From positions 1 through 27,838 of the forward strand of contig JAJYAE010000016.1 in NCBI GenBank assembly GCA_021779695.1: DNA of 27,838 bases, in the 5' to 3' direction. This document shows positions 7,155 to 16,531 of the stretch, one piece after another. The notes under the pieces are model-generated. The model ran no database searches, was not told where the DNA came from, and worked only from the letters and a program-made list of their open reading frames with translations. Numbering within the stretch: position 1 is the first letter of the stretch; each line of letters begins with the position of its first letter. The translations under genes were made by a program, and so were the position numbers. The stretch comes from Acidobacteriota bacterium. Lineage in GTDB: Bacteria > Acidobacteriota > Terriglobia > Terriglobales > Acidobacteriaceae.

Positions 7155-8966
7155 ATGAGAGATCTGAGGCGATGGGCGTTATTATTTGTCCTCATGGTCG
7201 TCATTTGCCGAGGGATCGCGAGAACGCAGTAATCCGCGGACCCACTACTAAGTGGATTTCGAAACCTGCCTTTGGGCGCTCGCCCGCAGGTGTGCGGCAC
7301 TGGATGAACGGCAACATCACCAAGGAGGGCATCAAGCTTGATATTGAATGGATGCAGCGGGTCGGTCCTGGGGGGATTCCATAACTTTGACGCCGCCCTG
7401 GCAACCCCACAGGTCGTCGAGAAGCGTTTTGCATACATGTCACCGGAGTGGAAGGACGCCTTCAAATCCGCAATCCTGTTGGCTGACCAACTAGGCTTGA
7501 AAGCTGGTAAAGCTGGCTCGCCAGGTTGGAGCGAATCTGGCGGGCCGTGGGTTCCCGGATCGCAAGGCATGAAGGAATATGTCTGGAGCCAATTGACCTC
7601 AGAAGGAGGCATGCCCTTTCACGGCCAATTGACTCACCCTCCTTCAAACTCGGGCGCATTCCAGAACATAGGTGTCCGCGACAACATGCGGACACATGAG
7701 CATCGGCCGACTTTCTACGGCGACTCGGCTGTGGTCGCTCTTCGCAATCCTGCCTCCGATGTTTCCATCGAATCGCTGCACCTCAGGATGAGTGCCGGCG
7801 GTGGTTCGCTCGACTACTCTGTTCTTGCAGACGGCGATCTCGCGAAGACTACCAAACTGCCCAAACCCGCCCAGGAGCAGATATCTTGGATTGAATATGC
7901 ACTTGGTTTCCCGATAACCATTCGTGCGGTCTCGCTTGCTCTAAGTGGCCTGGGCGGCGTTGCATTGTTGTTCGGGTGGGCGCCAATGGAAACTCTTGAG
8001 GCGTCTGAAGACGGACAAAACTTCCATGAGGTGGTCAATATCTCAGGCTCCGGTCCGAGTGGAGGAGCGAGCGCGGCGGCCAGTGCTCCCGAGAATACTG
8101 TTGCCTTTGGTGCCGTGACTGCCAAATATTTTCGCGTGACGTTTACACAGCCTCCTCCTCCCCCAATGCCCGACTCGGCTGGGAATATCGACTTCGGCAC
8201 CTTGGGTATTGCCACCCTCAAGCCTGATCCTGACTACGAGATCGCCGAAGTCGCGTTGCATCCTGGCGCGCGGGTCAACCACTGGCAGGAGAAGGCTGCA
8301 TTTGTCACCACGATTAACCTCTACAGATTCGCCACGCCGGAGTTCGGCCCCGCGGATGCCATCGCCAGCGGCCGCACCACAGTCCCGCTCCATCTCGAAC
8401 GCTGGGGAACGGTCTTTGTCGTCTTCCGCAAACCAACCAAAGCAGCGGCACATGCCCTGCCGCGGACCACCCTAGCCCAGATCGGCACAGTGGATGGGCC
8501 ATGGACCGTCACCTTCCAGCCGGACCGCGGTGCCCCCACATCAATCAACCTCGACAGGCTCGTCTCCTGGTCCGATTCGGCCGATTCCGGCGTCAAGTAC
8601 TTGTCCGGCAAGGGCACATACAGCAAAACGCTGCAGGCCCCCGCCAACTGGTTAGCGCATAGGACGGCCCTGTGGCTCGATCTTGGCGACATCCGCAACC
8701 TCACTGTCGTCACCGTTAACGGCAAGCAGTTCCCAATCGTATGGCATGCGCCCTACCGAGTGGACGTCGCCGCCGCCCTCAAACACGGCACAGACCAGAT
8801 ATCCATCACCGTCGTCAACGCCTGGGTCAACCGCCTGATCTGCGACCTGCAGCCGAACACGACAACCAAGTACACCTTTTCGACATGGCCAGCATACAAG
8901 AAAGATGCTCCATCGGTGCAGTCAGGGCTCATTGGTCCCGTGTCAATTTTGCAGGAGAGTTCATGA
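7155..8966 (+). pseudogene. Degraded GH106 alpha-L-rhamnosidase
   Basis: A signal peptide starts at ATG 7155 (MRDLRRWALLFVLMVVI) behind GGGGAGAG, but TAA at 7230 ends it. The same frame continues ADPLLSGFRNLPLGARP, then the frame slips near 7295 (RHWMNGNITKEGIKLDIEWM) and slips back in a run of six G at 7370-7375 (FHNFDAALATPQVVEKR, SPGWSESGGPWVPGSQ). From 7376 it is open to the stop at 8966. The pieces match the GH106 N-terminus and its C-terminal beta-sandwich (LERWGTVFVVFRKP, DLGDIRNLTVVTVNGK, APYRVDVA). Around 8365-8385 the N-terminal region jumps directly to the C-terminal one (PADAIASGRTTVPLHLERWG). Several hundred residues of the central catalytic barrel are therefore missing compared with the roughly 1100-residue family. 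It would have removed terminal rhamnose from pectin-like chains and can no longer do so. Confidence 0.75.
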
Positions 8967-9071
8967 TAGCCGCGCGGCTGAGGTTCACTCGGCTTCTGAT
9001 CAGCACTCAAAACGCGGGCAATTAGTTGTGTGGTAACTGGATGACCCAAGCGAAACGATGAAGGGGGCGCA

Positions 9072-10058
9072 ATGAGAAGGGTGCAAAGCAGTTTGTCGAC
9101 GATACTTCTGGCTCTTCCATTTGGTTCGTGCTTGCTCTTTGCTCAGCAAACAAGCTCACCGGGTCCGCCTGTGAGTCAGAAGTTCATAGCCGCGGCCATG
9201 AACTCTATTCCGCCGCAACCACAAACAATACCTCTGTACGAAAATGCAGAGATACCGAACTCAAAAGCAGTACTTGACCAAGAAAAGGTCGGTGACTGGG
9301 GGTTTGTCCAGAACGTGACGCATCCGACCATTCAGACCTTCCTTCCGGCCAAATCAAAAGCGAACGGTGCAAGCGTGATCATCTTTCCGGGCGGAGGTTA
9401 CGTAGGCCTCTCCATGGCGCTCGAGGGCGCCACGGTAGCGCAGTTCTTCCAGGATCATGGGACCGCGGCGTTCGTTGTGAAATATCGCCTGCCGAGCGAC
9501 GCCTCGATGGAAGATAAGTCAATCGGTCCACTTCAGGACGCCCAGCAGGCGATTCGCGTGGTCCGCATGCATGCGAAAGAGTGGCAACTTGATCCGGCGC
9601 GGGTTGGCGTCATTGGGTTCTCAGCTGGCGGCCATCTGGCTGCGACCCTCGGCACTCATTTCGAAAAGTCGCTTGTGAACAATCCGGAACAGGTGAGTCT
9701 AAGGCCTGATTACATGATCCTGGTTTACCCCGTAATCAGTATGGATCCAAAGGTCGCCCATATGGGCTCGCGTACTGCTTTGTTGGGACCAAACCCGTCG
9801 GACGAACTGGTGCGGCTGTTTTCCAACGAGCTTCAGGTTACGAAGACCACTCCGCCGACCTTGATCCTGCAGGCCGCCGACGATCACCTAGTTGATGTAG
9901 ACAATAGCATCGCTTTTTTCGAAGCACTACGCCATCATGAGGTCCCCGTTGACATGACAATATTCAGGAAAGGTGACCATGGCTTCATCTTGCTGGCGCG
10001 CGACCAGTGGGAGGAAATCATCCAGAGTTGGATGGTGTCCAACCGATGGGTAAATTGA
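9072..10058 (+). CDS. Secreted alpha/beta-hydrolase esterase (acetyl-xylan-esterase-like)
   Basis: ATG 9072 is preceded by AAGGGGG. The 328-residue product has a signal peptide (LLALPFGSCLLFA, cleavage near residue 24). It also has the full alpha/beta-hydrolase set: oxyanion loop FPGGGYVG (about 105-112), nucleophile elbow GFSAGG with S184, acid D271 in ADDHLVD, and H303 in KGDHGF. The sequence is of the BD-FAE/dienelactone-hydrolase-like type common beside glycosidases, where it removes acetyl or similar esters from plant polysaccharides in the periplasm or outside the cell. It lies about 100 bp after the decayed rhamnosidase and 67 bp before an SGNH esterase, in the same direction, consistent with one carbohydrate operon. 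The exact substrate cannot be read from the sequence. Confidence 0.85.
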   Translation: MRRVQSSLSTILLALPFGSCLLFAQQTSSPGPPVSQKFIAAAMNSIPPQPQTIPLYENAEIPNSKAVLDQEKVGDWGFVQNVTHPTIQTFLPAKSKANGASVIIFPGGGYVGLSMALEGATVAQFFQDHGTAAFVVKYRLPSDASMEDKSIGPLQDAQQAIRVVRMHAKEWQLDPARVGVIGFSAGGHLAATLGTHFEKSLVNNPEQVSLRPDYMILVYPVISMDPKVAHMGSRTALLGPNPSDELVRLFSNELQVTKTTPPTLILQAADDHLVDVDNSIAFFEALRHHEVPVDMTIFRKGDHGFILLARDQWEEIIQSWMVSNRWVN

Positions 10059-10125
10059 TCAGACGAGCATGTTCTACCTCTACGGGCGCAGAAGTGTCAG
10101 GACAAATCTTGAAGGTGATTCTCAC

Positions 10126-11340
10126 ATGAAGCTGAACGTGTCGAGTTGTTTGCTCTTGATGGGCGTGGTCAGTCTGCCTATTTTCGCCCAGCGCCCCTCC
10201 CCACAATGGGTTGCGACCTTTGAGGCCAGTCCAGCATCCTATGACCTTCCTATCCCTAAAGATGCCATGGGCTTCACGGGACCTGTGACGGGAACCTTGC
10301 GTTACAGGTTTGGGATTTCGGTCGGCGGCTCGCGGATCGTTGTGAGCCTGTCGAACGAGTTGGGCAACAAGCCCCTCAAGATTGCCGGTGCGAGTATTGC
10401 CGTTGCCGGCGACGAGATGAACGCCGCTCCGGGAACAATCCGGAGACTGACATTCAACGGGAAGGAAAGCATTGAAATCCCTCCGGGAGCACCGATACTC
10501 AGTGATCCTGTAGAGATCGAGGTCGCGAGCATGAGCGATTTGCTCTGCAGCGTTTTTGTGAAAGAACCGATCGGACTCTCGCCGATGGGTGGGGCATCCA
10601 TGGTTCTGACGGATGGAGACACTCTACTTAGTGAGAAACTTGCCGAGGCGCGCAAGGTGACAAGTCGGCCAGTTGTGACATCTGTTCTAGTGACTCCAGC
10701 ACAGCCAACGCGCGTTGTTGTTGCCTTGGGAGATTCCATTACGGACGGTGTACGGGAAAAGCCATCCGAGCCGCACGGTTGGGTTGCAACGCTTGCAGCT
10801 CGGATGAACGCGGAGCAGAAATCGAGCGGGATGGCGGCCGTTAGCGCAGGCATTAGCGGCAATCAAATCCTTAAGAGCATGATGGGACCTGCCGCATTGT
10901 CCAGGGTTGATCGCGATGTCTTTTCCATTCCGGGTCTCGGCTACGTCGTGTTGCTCGAAGGAATCAATGACATTGGCTTTTCAGGAAAAACGCCTTTCGG
11001 AGCAGGCGCCAGCCTTCCTCTCGAGGACCTTCTCACGGGTTACAAGCAGATCGCTGTGAGGGCTCATACGAGAGGGGTGAAGATCTTCGTCGGCACGTTA
11101 CTTCCGGCCGAAGGCGCGTTCTATTTCTCAGATGACAAAGAGAAGTTGCGGCACGCAGTCAACGCCTGGATAAGAACTTCGAAGGACTTCGACGGAGTGA
11201 TCGATTTCGACGCAGTAATTCGTGATCCGGCGCACCCGACTCGCATGAAAGCCGGCTTCGATTCCGGTGACCACCTTCATCCAAATTCTGCGGGTTATAG
11301 GGTAATGGGCGAAGCGATTAATCTATCAATGTTCAGGTGA
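10126..11340 (+). CDS. Secreted SGNH/GDSL hydrolase with N-terminal beta-rich domain
   Basis: I prefer ATG 10126 to an in-frame ATG at 10069. It has GAAGGTG upstream and gives a clear signal peptide (MKLNVSSCLLLMGVVSLPIF, then AQ). The 404-residue protein has a beta-rich domain of about 170 residues, then an SGNH esterase domain. Block I is ALGDSITDG (nucleophile S204), block II glycine is in SAGISGNQ, block III is EGINDIG (N281), and block V is GDHLHPNSAGY (D382, H385). All four blocks are intact, so it should be active on ester-linked acyl groups. Proteins of this layout are usually annotated as GDSL lipases or rhamnogalacturonan-acetylesterase-like. The neighbouring rhamnosidase relic and two other esterases favour polysaccharide deacetylation. 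Confidence 0.85.
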   Translation: MKLNVSSCLLLMGVVSLPIFAQRPSPQWVATFEASPASYDLPIPKDAMGFTGPVTGTLRYRFGISVGGSRIVVSLSNELGNKPLKIAGASIAVAGDEMNAAPGTIRRLTFNGKESIEIPPGAPILSDPVEIEVASMSDLLCSVFVKEPIGLSPMGGASMVLTDGDTLLSEKLAEARKVTSRPVVTSVLVTPAQPTRVVVALGDSITDGVREKPSEPHGWVATLAARMNAEQKSSGMAAVSAGISGNQILKSMMGPAALSRVDRDVFSIPGLGYVVLLEGINDIGFSGKTPFGAGASLPLEDLLTGYKQIAVRAHTRGVKIFVGTLLPAEGAFYFSDDKEKLRHAVNAWIRTSKDFDGVIDFDAVIRDPAHPTRMKAGFDSGDHLHPNSAGYRVMGEAINLSMFR

Positions 11341-11434
11341 GCAATCGCTCCAAGCGACCGTCGAGCGGCGAAATGCGAACCACGATCCAGAACTTGCAGG
11401 GTCGGCCTTGGTACGAAACGAGGAGTACAACCGA

Positions 11435-12289
11435 ATGCGTAGTCTTACGTTAGTTCTAATGCTGCTCAGCGTCAGTACTCTCGTCGCACAGGTCGCACAT
11501 GCACCCGTTACGAATATCCATCCCTACACTATGCTTTACGTATTCGGCGACAGCTACTCCGATTCTGGGTCAGGCTATGTGGACACCAACGGGCCTACCG
11601 CCGTTGTGTATCTTGCCCAGCATCTGGGCATTCCGTTCACCTACTACGGCGACCCAGGTAGCACAGGCGAGGGGCTCAACCTCGCCGTTAGCGGCGCCAA
11701 TACTGGTGAAGACGCAGGACGCCGCTTTCCTACTGGCCCATTCCTCGGCTTCGGCATGAAGAACCAGGTCGCAAACTTCGTCCAGTTCTCCAAATACGGC
11801 ATTATTCCGAAGGTCGATCCAGAGAACACGATGTTCTTTTTCGCTGGTGGGCTCAACGACGGTAACCTTCCCGACGGCTCGACGCGCGCCAACATTGAAT
11901 CGGAGGTCGATACGCTTTACGATCTGGGGGCACGCCGATTCATGGTCGCAGTTCTCCCCACGAAAATCCCTCAGTTCGCAGCTGTCGGCATGAAATTAAA
12001 TCCGGAGCTCGAGAAGATTCCTCATGAGGAGCGTGCAAAGCATCCGGGAATCCGCATCGCGAACTCACATTGGGGTTCCTTCTTCGACGAGATCATCACT
12101 AATCCATCAAAATACGGCTTCTCTGACACCGCAAACCACTGTGCTGAGCGTGCCTTTCGTCATGAGCAGGTAAAGGAATGCGCCAGCCCGGACGCCTTCT
12201 TCTACTATCATGACGCCCACCCCTCCACTGCCGCCCATCGCGCGGTCGGCGACATGCTTTATCAGGAAGCCATCACCATGGCTCCATAG
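11435..12289 (+). CDS. Secreted GDSL/SGNH esterase
   Basis: ATG 11435 is chosen over GTG 11408 because GAGGAG sits 8 bp before it and a signal peptide follows directly (RSLTLVLMLLSVSTLVA). The 284-residue protein is a different SGNH subfamily from its neighbour. Block I is FGDSYSDSGSG (nucleophile S40), the block III-like segment is AGGLNDG, and block V is YHDAHPSTAAH (D260, H262). The GDSYSDSG form is typical of plant and fungal-type GDSL acyl esterases that act on acetylated polysaccharides or lipids. It lies about 95 bp after the previous esterase and is the last intact gene of the polysaccharide cluster. No terminator is visible behind it. Confidence 0.82.
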   Translation: MRSLTLVLMLLSVSTLVAQVAHAPVTNIHPYTMLYVFGDSYSDSGSGYVDTNGPTAVVYLAQHLGIPFTYYGDPGSTGEGLNLAVSGANTGEDAGRRFPTGPFLGFGMKNQVANFVQFSKYGIIPKVDPENTMFFFAGGLNDGNLPDGSTRANIESEVDTLYDLGARRFMVAVLPTKIPQFAAVGMKLNPELEKIPHEERAKHPGIRIANSHWGSFFDEIITNPSKYGFSDTANHCAERAFRHEQVKECASPDAFFYYHDAHPSTAAHRAVGDMLYQEAITMAP

Positions 12290-12675
12290 CCTCTCGCGCG
12301 CCACTCGGGCAATCGATGCGTCTGGCACAAGCGTCGAATCAACGATCCGCAACTACTCTTCCGCCGCGCGATGAATCCGCCTCGCTCGGCCGACCCTGTC
12401 GCAACTTCAATCGCATCGCTCACAGGAAGATCGTCGCGTACGCAGGCGCGCATGTCTGTTCGGCGAGATCCTGACGCTTACGAAACAAGCAACACATCCA
12501 GATTAGATTTCGCACAGTCGATGACATGCGAATTAGTCACTTCTCCTGCCAACACCAACCGCCTTCCCTCCCTTCCGGGGAAATAGAAAGACACCTCTTG
12601 GTGAGCTTCGCAGCCGCTCAGATAAGATGCATCAATTCGTCGGATCTAATCCCGCCACCAACCACCCAGATGCCT
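12290..12675. other. Non-coding or decayed stretch
   Basis: I see no gene in these 386 bases. Short frames on both strands lack motifs and ribosome-binding sites. The sequence separates the carbohydrate cluster from the restriction block and probably belongs to the same eroded segment as the broken methylase next to it. Confidence 0.5.
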
Positions 12676-13296
12676 GTTCAGAAACGCCGAGGAGACCGGG
12701 AACTTCTACCGCGTGTGCCAAGAGCACTGTCAGGAATTGCTGCGGTATTCCCATTTCATGGTTGTGAGTCGGAATACGTTTGACTTCTTGAAAGCAAACG
12801 ATCCGGCGCACCTTACCGACATCCAGCGGGCGGCACGGTACATGTACTTGCTGTAGGGTTCGTTTACAAGCCTCGTGAGCCGTCCGAATTACCACGGGCA
12901 CGTGGTACAGCCGCCGGGATTGAACTTCGAGCAGCTCCCCGAGCTCATTGAAATACGCACAAGCGCTTAGCGCGTGTGCAGCTTGAATGCCTTCCCTACG
13001 AGGAAGTGCTGAAACGCTAGGACCGTTCGGCAACGCTTTTCTATCTCGATCCGCCGTATTTCGGTCGGAAGCTCTACCGCTACAACTTCGAAGCGAGCGA
13101 CTTTGAGAAGATGGCGGCGCACCGTGGAACCTTGCGCGGGAAGTTCATTTTGTCCCTGAACGACGTTCCTGAGGTGCAGGCGATATTCCGGAAGTTTCGG
13201 ATCAAGCACGTAGAACCTGGATGCACCGCACAGAAGTTGTCCGATCTCCAAACCAGTTGGAAGCTTGGTCGCGTCATCCAAGAATTGTTCAGTTAG
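12676..13296 (+). pseudogene. Broken D12-class (Dam-like) adenine-N6 DNA methyltransferase
   Basis: The + strand encodes recognisable pieces of a D12-class adenine methylase. One frame reads NFYRVCQEHCQELLRYSHF and LTDIQRAARYMYLL, then TAG at 12854, and continues SLVSRPNYHGHVVQPPG and LNFEQLPELIEI to TAG at 12968. A different frame continues LARVQLECLPYEEVLKR, then TAG at 13018, then ATLFYLDPPYFGRKLYRYNF, with the catalytic motif IV DPPY, and runs to TAG 13294-13296. The N-terminal S-adenosylmethionine-binding motif (FGGS-type) is not found. With three internal stops, one frameshift and a missing N-terminus it is dead. Such enzymes protect phage or plasmid DNA or pair with restriction enzymes. 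Its tail overlaps the convergent hsdR stop by 8 bp. Confidence 0.8.
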
Positions 13297-16200
13297 GGCT
13301 ACCCGCATTGACATCCTCAGAGACAGGGCCGCCGTAAATAGGCGATGGAATTGTTGGATAAGCGTAGAAGATGTGCTGAAACAACAACTCTGATTTGCTC
13401 TTGATCTCATCGTCCGAGTAGGCTGCCGGCAGACCCGTTCTGTCGCTGTAGAGGAAGTCGAAGATTGCCGACCGCACTGCGTCGCGAGTACCTTCCTTAT
13501 CGCGCCACTGGTCCACCTTGAGCTTTTCGTCCTTCAGCGTCGAAAGCAACTCGACGGCGACCTGCTTGATCTGAGCGATCTCCTTCGGCGTGAGGTCGGT
13601 TTTCATCAGCAGGTCATAGAGCGCCAGGCTCTCCTGGTCGAGGCCCTCGCGGATCGCCCGCTTCTGCTCTTCGTCCAGTTCATTCACGAAGCGCAGCAAC
13701 TCCTCGAAGGTCTTTTCAATCGTGACGCGGTCTTTTTCCTGGTTGTATTCGCGGACAATCTGGTCGTAGTGTTCCTGAAAATCTGTGCGCAGGGGATTCT
13801 GCGCGATCAGCCGGTTCAACCGCTTCTCAATCGCTGCGCGCAGGTTCTGCACCGTCGTATTTGGCGCGGCTGTGCGCTGGAACTCCTGACGCAGCCTTTC
13901 AAAGTCGATTTTGCTGATGTCGTAGACGGTACCGTCGTCCTTGACCTGAGCCCGCGTCTCAATGGCCCCGTCGATTACCGCGTGTAGCTTCTGGATGATT
14001 TCGGTGATGTCGGCGAGCTGTGTGTCTTTTTGCAGGCTCTTATAGACAATATCGATGGCGTCGCGGTCGGCGCGGAACGCATGCTGCCTGTCATCGCCGA
14101 AGCAGGCTTTGAACTTGCTGAAGACCGCCCGACAGAGAATCTCGAAGTGCTTCCGCGATTCGTCGCTCTCATTGGCCGCTTCCTTGGCCTTCACAATGGC
14201 GGCGTTGCGGGCAAAGCCAGTCAGAATCTCGATGTCATCGAGTGACGCGCCACGGTCTGACAGGAAGCTGCGTGCCATGCCGATAGCTAGTTCCAGCGCC
14301 GCCAGCAATTCTTCCATGGGCCGAGTGGGATCGATCTCGTCCTCGCCGCCGCCGTGTCCCTCGTCTCCGCGCCCGGCAAAGGTAGCCAGAGCCTTGCGCA
14401 GGTTCTTGAGAATGCCGCAGTAGTCCACGATCAGGCCGTTTTCCTTGCCTTCGTTCACACGATTGGCCCGCGCAATGGCCTGCATCAGCGTGTGGGCTTT
14501 GAGCGGTTTGTCCAGGTAAAGACCTCCCAGGCACGGTACATCGAAGCCAGTCATCCACATCGCGCACACAATCGCTACCCGGAAGGGGTTCGTCTCCTGC
14601 TTGAATGCCTTCTCCAAGCTCATGCGCTGGCCGTCGGGCAATTCGAAGCCCTCCTTGATTAGCTTGCGATGCGGCTTAATGTCGAGCTTCCACTTGCGGA
14701 AGCGGTCCACCTCACCCTGTTCCTCGCTCACCACCACGGCCATCAAGGTTTCGCGCATCCACGCAATCTGGCGGCCGCGGAACTGCACCTCCTGGTCGTC
14801 GTCAATCCCGGCGAGCTCGGCCTCGAGCTCCGCGATGCGTTTTTCCCACAGCGGCAGAATCAGCTCGTACATCCGCACACAGGTGACCTTGTCGATGCAC
14901 ACCAGCATCGCTTTGCCGCTCTCCCAGCCTTTGGAGTAGTGACGGACAAAGTCCGCAGCTACCTGCCCCAGCCGCTTCTGGGCGGTAATGATGTGGTAAT
15001 CGCGCTTGAGTTCGGCCTCCAGCCGCTGGGCCACGTCCTGATCGTTGATCTCGGCCTCTTCAATCGCGGTAGCGATCTTCTCGTTCAACTCCGTAGTGGC
15101 CAGGCCCAGCTTCTCGCCGCGCGCGTCGTAGTAGAGCGGAACCGTCGCCTTGTCTTCCACCGCGCGCTGGAAGTCGTAGGTGCTCACATAGCCGCCGAAA
15201 ACTTGCTTGGTGATCTGGTCGTTTGAGAACAGCGGTGTCCCGGTAAAGCCCAGAAAGCTTGCTTTAGGTAGTGCGGCGCGCATATTCAGCGCCAGTGAGC
15301 CGTACTGGGTGCGGTGCGCTTCGTCGCTCAGCACGATGACATCGTCGCGCTGAGACCAGGGTTGATCGGGAGAGACGCTTTCGTTGAACTTCTGGATCAG
15401 CGTGAAGATGACTGACTTCTGCTGGCCCACCAGATCGCGCAGGTGGTGGCCGGATGAGGCGCGGCACGGGTCCTTGTCGTTGTTGGCCTCGCCGCACCCG
15501 GCAAAGGTCTCGTAGATCTGCGTGTCTAGGTCTTCGCGGTCGGTGCAGACAAGGAAGGTGAAGTTGCCGCCCACCTTGCGATGCACCTTGCGGGTGAAGA
15601 AGACCATGCTGTAGCTTTTGCCGCTGCCCTGCGTGTGCCAGAAGACACCCAGCTTGCCCTTCCTCGCCTCGCGCTCCTTCAGGCTCTCGATGGCGGCGTT
15701 GACGCCCAGGTACTGGTGGTTTTTGGCTACGATCTTTACGGTCTGCTCGCCGCTGTCGTCAAAGAGGATGAAGTTTTCAAAGATGTCGAGCAGGTTCTCC
15801 TTGGCTAAAACTCCCCGCAGGAGCGTTTCCATCTGCACGGTGCCACGGTCCTTTTCCTCCAGCCGTTTCCACTCCTGGAAAAACTTGTACTTTGCCGTGA
15901 TCGCGCCGATTTTGGCGTCGATGCCGTTGGCCAGGATGGCCAGTGCGTTGTGATGGAAGAGATGGGGCACCGTGTCGCGGTAGTCGGAGAGGTTCTCGTT
16001 GTAGGCCCGCTCCAGGTCCCTGTGAACGTTTTTGCACTCCATGAAGACCAGCGGGATGCCGTTGATGAAGCCGATGATGTCGGCGCGGCGCCGGTAGATG
16101 TCGCCGCGAATCCAGAGCTCGCGCACGGCTCGGAAGTCGTTCTCCTTCGGATTGGTGAAGTCGAAGACCTGCACGGTCTTTTTGATGAGTTCGCCTTTGG

Positions 16201-16531
16201 CGTTACGAAAGGCCACCGGCACGCCATCGCGCAGCAGCTTGTACTTCTCGCGGTTGGCCACCAGGATCGACTGGCTGGCACTCAACTCTGCGATCTGGCG
16301 GACGGCCTCGTGGTAGGCCTCGACAGGCAGGCCGGGATTCAGCTTGACGAGCGCCGCCTTCAAATACCGGGTGAGCACCACTTCGCGGTCGCTCTTGCGG
16401 CCGAGCAGGCTGTCGGGGCCGAAGTCCTCGTCGTTGTAGGCGTAGACGTTCTCCCAGCCGAGTTGCTCATGCAGGTACTCGGCCGTCGTCCGCTGAACGA
16501 GTTGGTCTTCTGTGTAGCCCTTGGGTGTCAC
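13289..16531 (-). CDS. hsdR: Type I restriction enzyme R subunit
   Basis: This 1080-residue protein is a complete HsdR. The N-terminal PD-(D/E)XK nuclease shows D151 in RRRADIIGF and E165-x-K167 in VFMECKN. A superfamily-2 motor follows: Walker A HTQGSGKS (299-306), DEAH box LSDEAHRTQ (403-406), motif III LGFTGTPLF (428-434) and motif VI MQAIARANRVNEG. A helical C-terminal domain that contacts HsdM makes up the rest. It translocates DNA with ATP and cuts far from unmethylated target sites, only in complex with HsdM and HsdS. Its ATG overlaps the hsdS stop by 4 bp (ATGA), implying translational coupling. It is the last gene of the operon and converges on the methylase relic. All motifs are intact. 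Confidence 0.95.
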   Translation of the reverse strand: MTPKGYTEDQLVQRTTAEYLHEQLGWENVYAYNDEDFGPDSLLGRKSDREVVLTRYLKAALVKLNPGLPVEAYHEAVRQIAELSASQSILVANREKYKLLRDGVPVAFRNAKGELIKKTVQVFDFTNPKENDFRAVRELWIRGDIYRRRADIIGFINGIPLVFMECKNVHRDLERAYNENLSDYRDTVPHLFHHNALAILANGIDAKIGAITAKYKFFQEWKRLEEKDRGTVQMETLLRGVLAKENLLDIFENFILFDDSGEQTVKIVAKNHQYLGVNAAIESLKEREARKGKLGVFWHTQGSGKSYSMVFFTRKVHRKVGGNFTFLVCTDREDLDTQIYETFAGCGEANNDKDPCRASSGHHLRDLVGQQKSVIFTLIQKFNESVSPDQPWSQRDDVIVLSDEAHRTQYGSLALNMRAALPKASFLGFTGTPLFSNDQITKQVFGGYVSTYDFQRAVEDKATVPLYYDARGEKLGLATTELNEKIATAIEEAEINDQDVAQRLEAELKRDYHIITAQKRLGQVAADFVRHYSKGWESGKAMLVCIDKVTCVRMYELILPLWEKRIAELEAELAGIDDDQEVQFRGRQIAWMRETLMAVVVSEEQGEVDRFRKWKLDIKPHRKLIKEGFELPDGQRMSLEKAFKQETNPFRVAIVCAMWMTGFDVPCLGGLYLDKPLKAHTLMQAIARANRVNEGKENGLIVDYCGILKNLRKALATFAGRGDEGHGGGEDEIDPTRPMEELLAALELAIGMARSFLSDRGASLDDIEILTGFARNAAIVKAKEAANESDESRKHFEILCRAVFSKFKACFGDDRQHAFRADRDAIDIVYKSLQKDTQLADITEIIQKLHAVIDGAIETRAQVKDDGTVYDISKIDFERLRQEFQRTAAPNTTVQNLRAAIEKRLNRLIAQNPLRTDFQEHYDQIVREYNQEKDRVTIEKTFEELLRFVNELDEEQKRAIREGLDQESLALYDLLMKTDLTPKEIAQIKQVAVELLSTLKDEKLKVDQWRDKEGTRDAVRSAIFDFLYSDRTGLPAAYSDDEIKSKSELLFQHIFYAYPTIPSPIYGGPVSEDVNAGSPN

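Noticed and set aside
12632..13410. Minus-strand frames of 133 and 147 codons
   Set aside because: The + strand carries recognisable D12 methylase pieces including DPPY, and these frames are antisense to them or to the end of hsdR.
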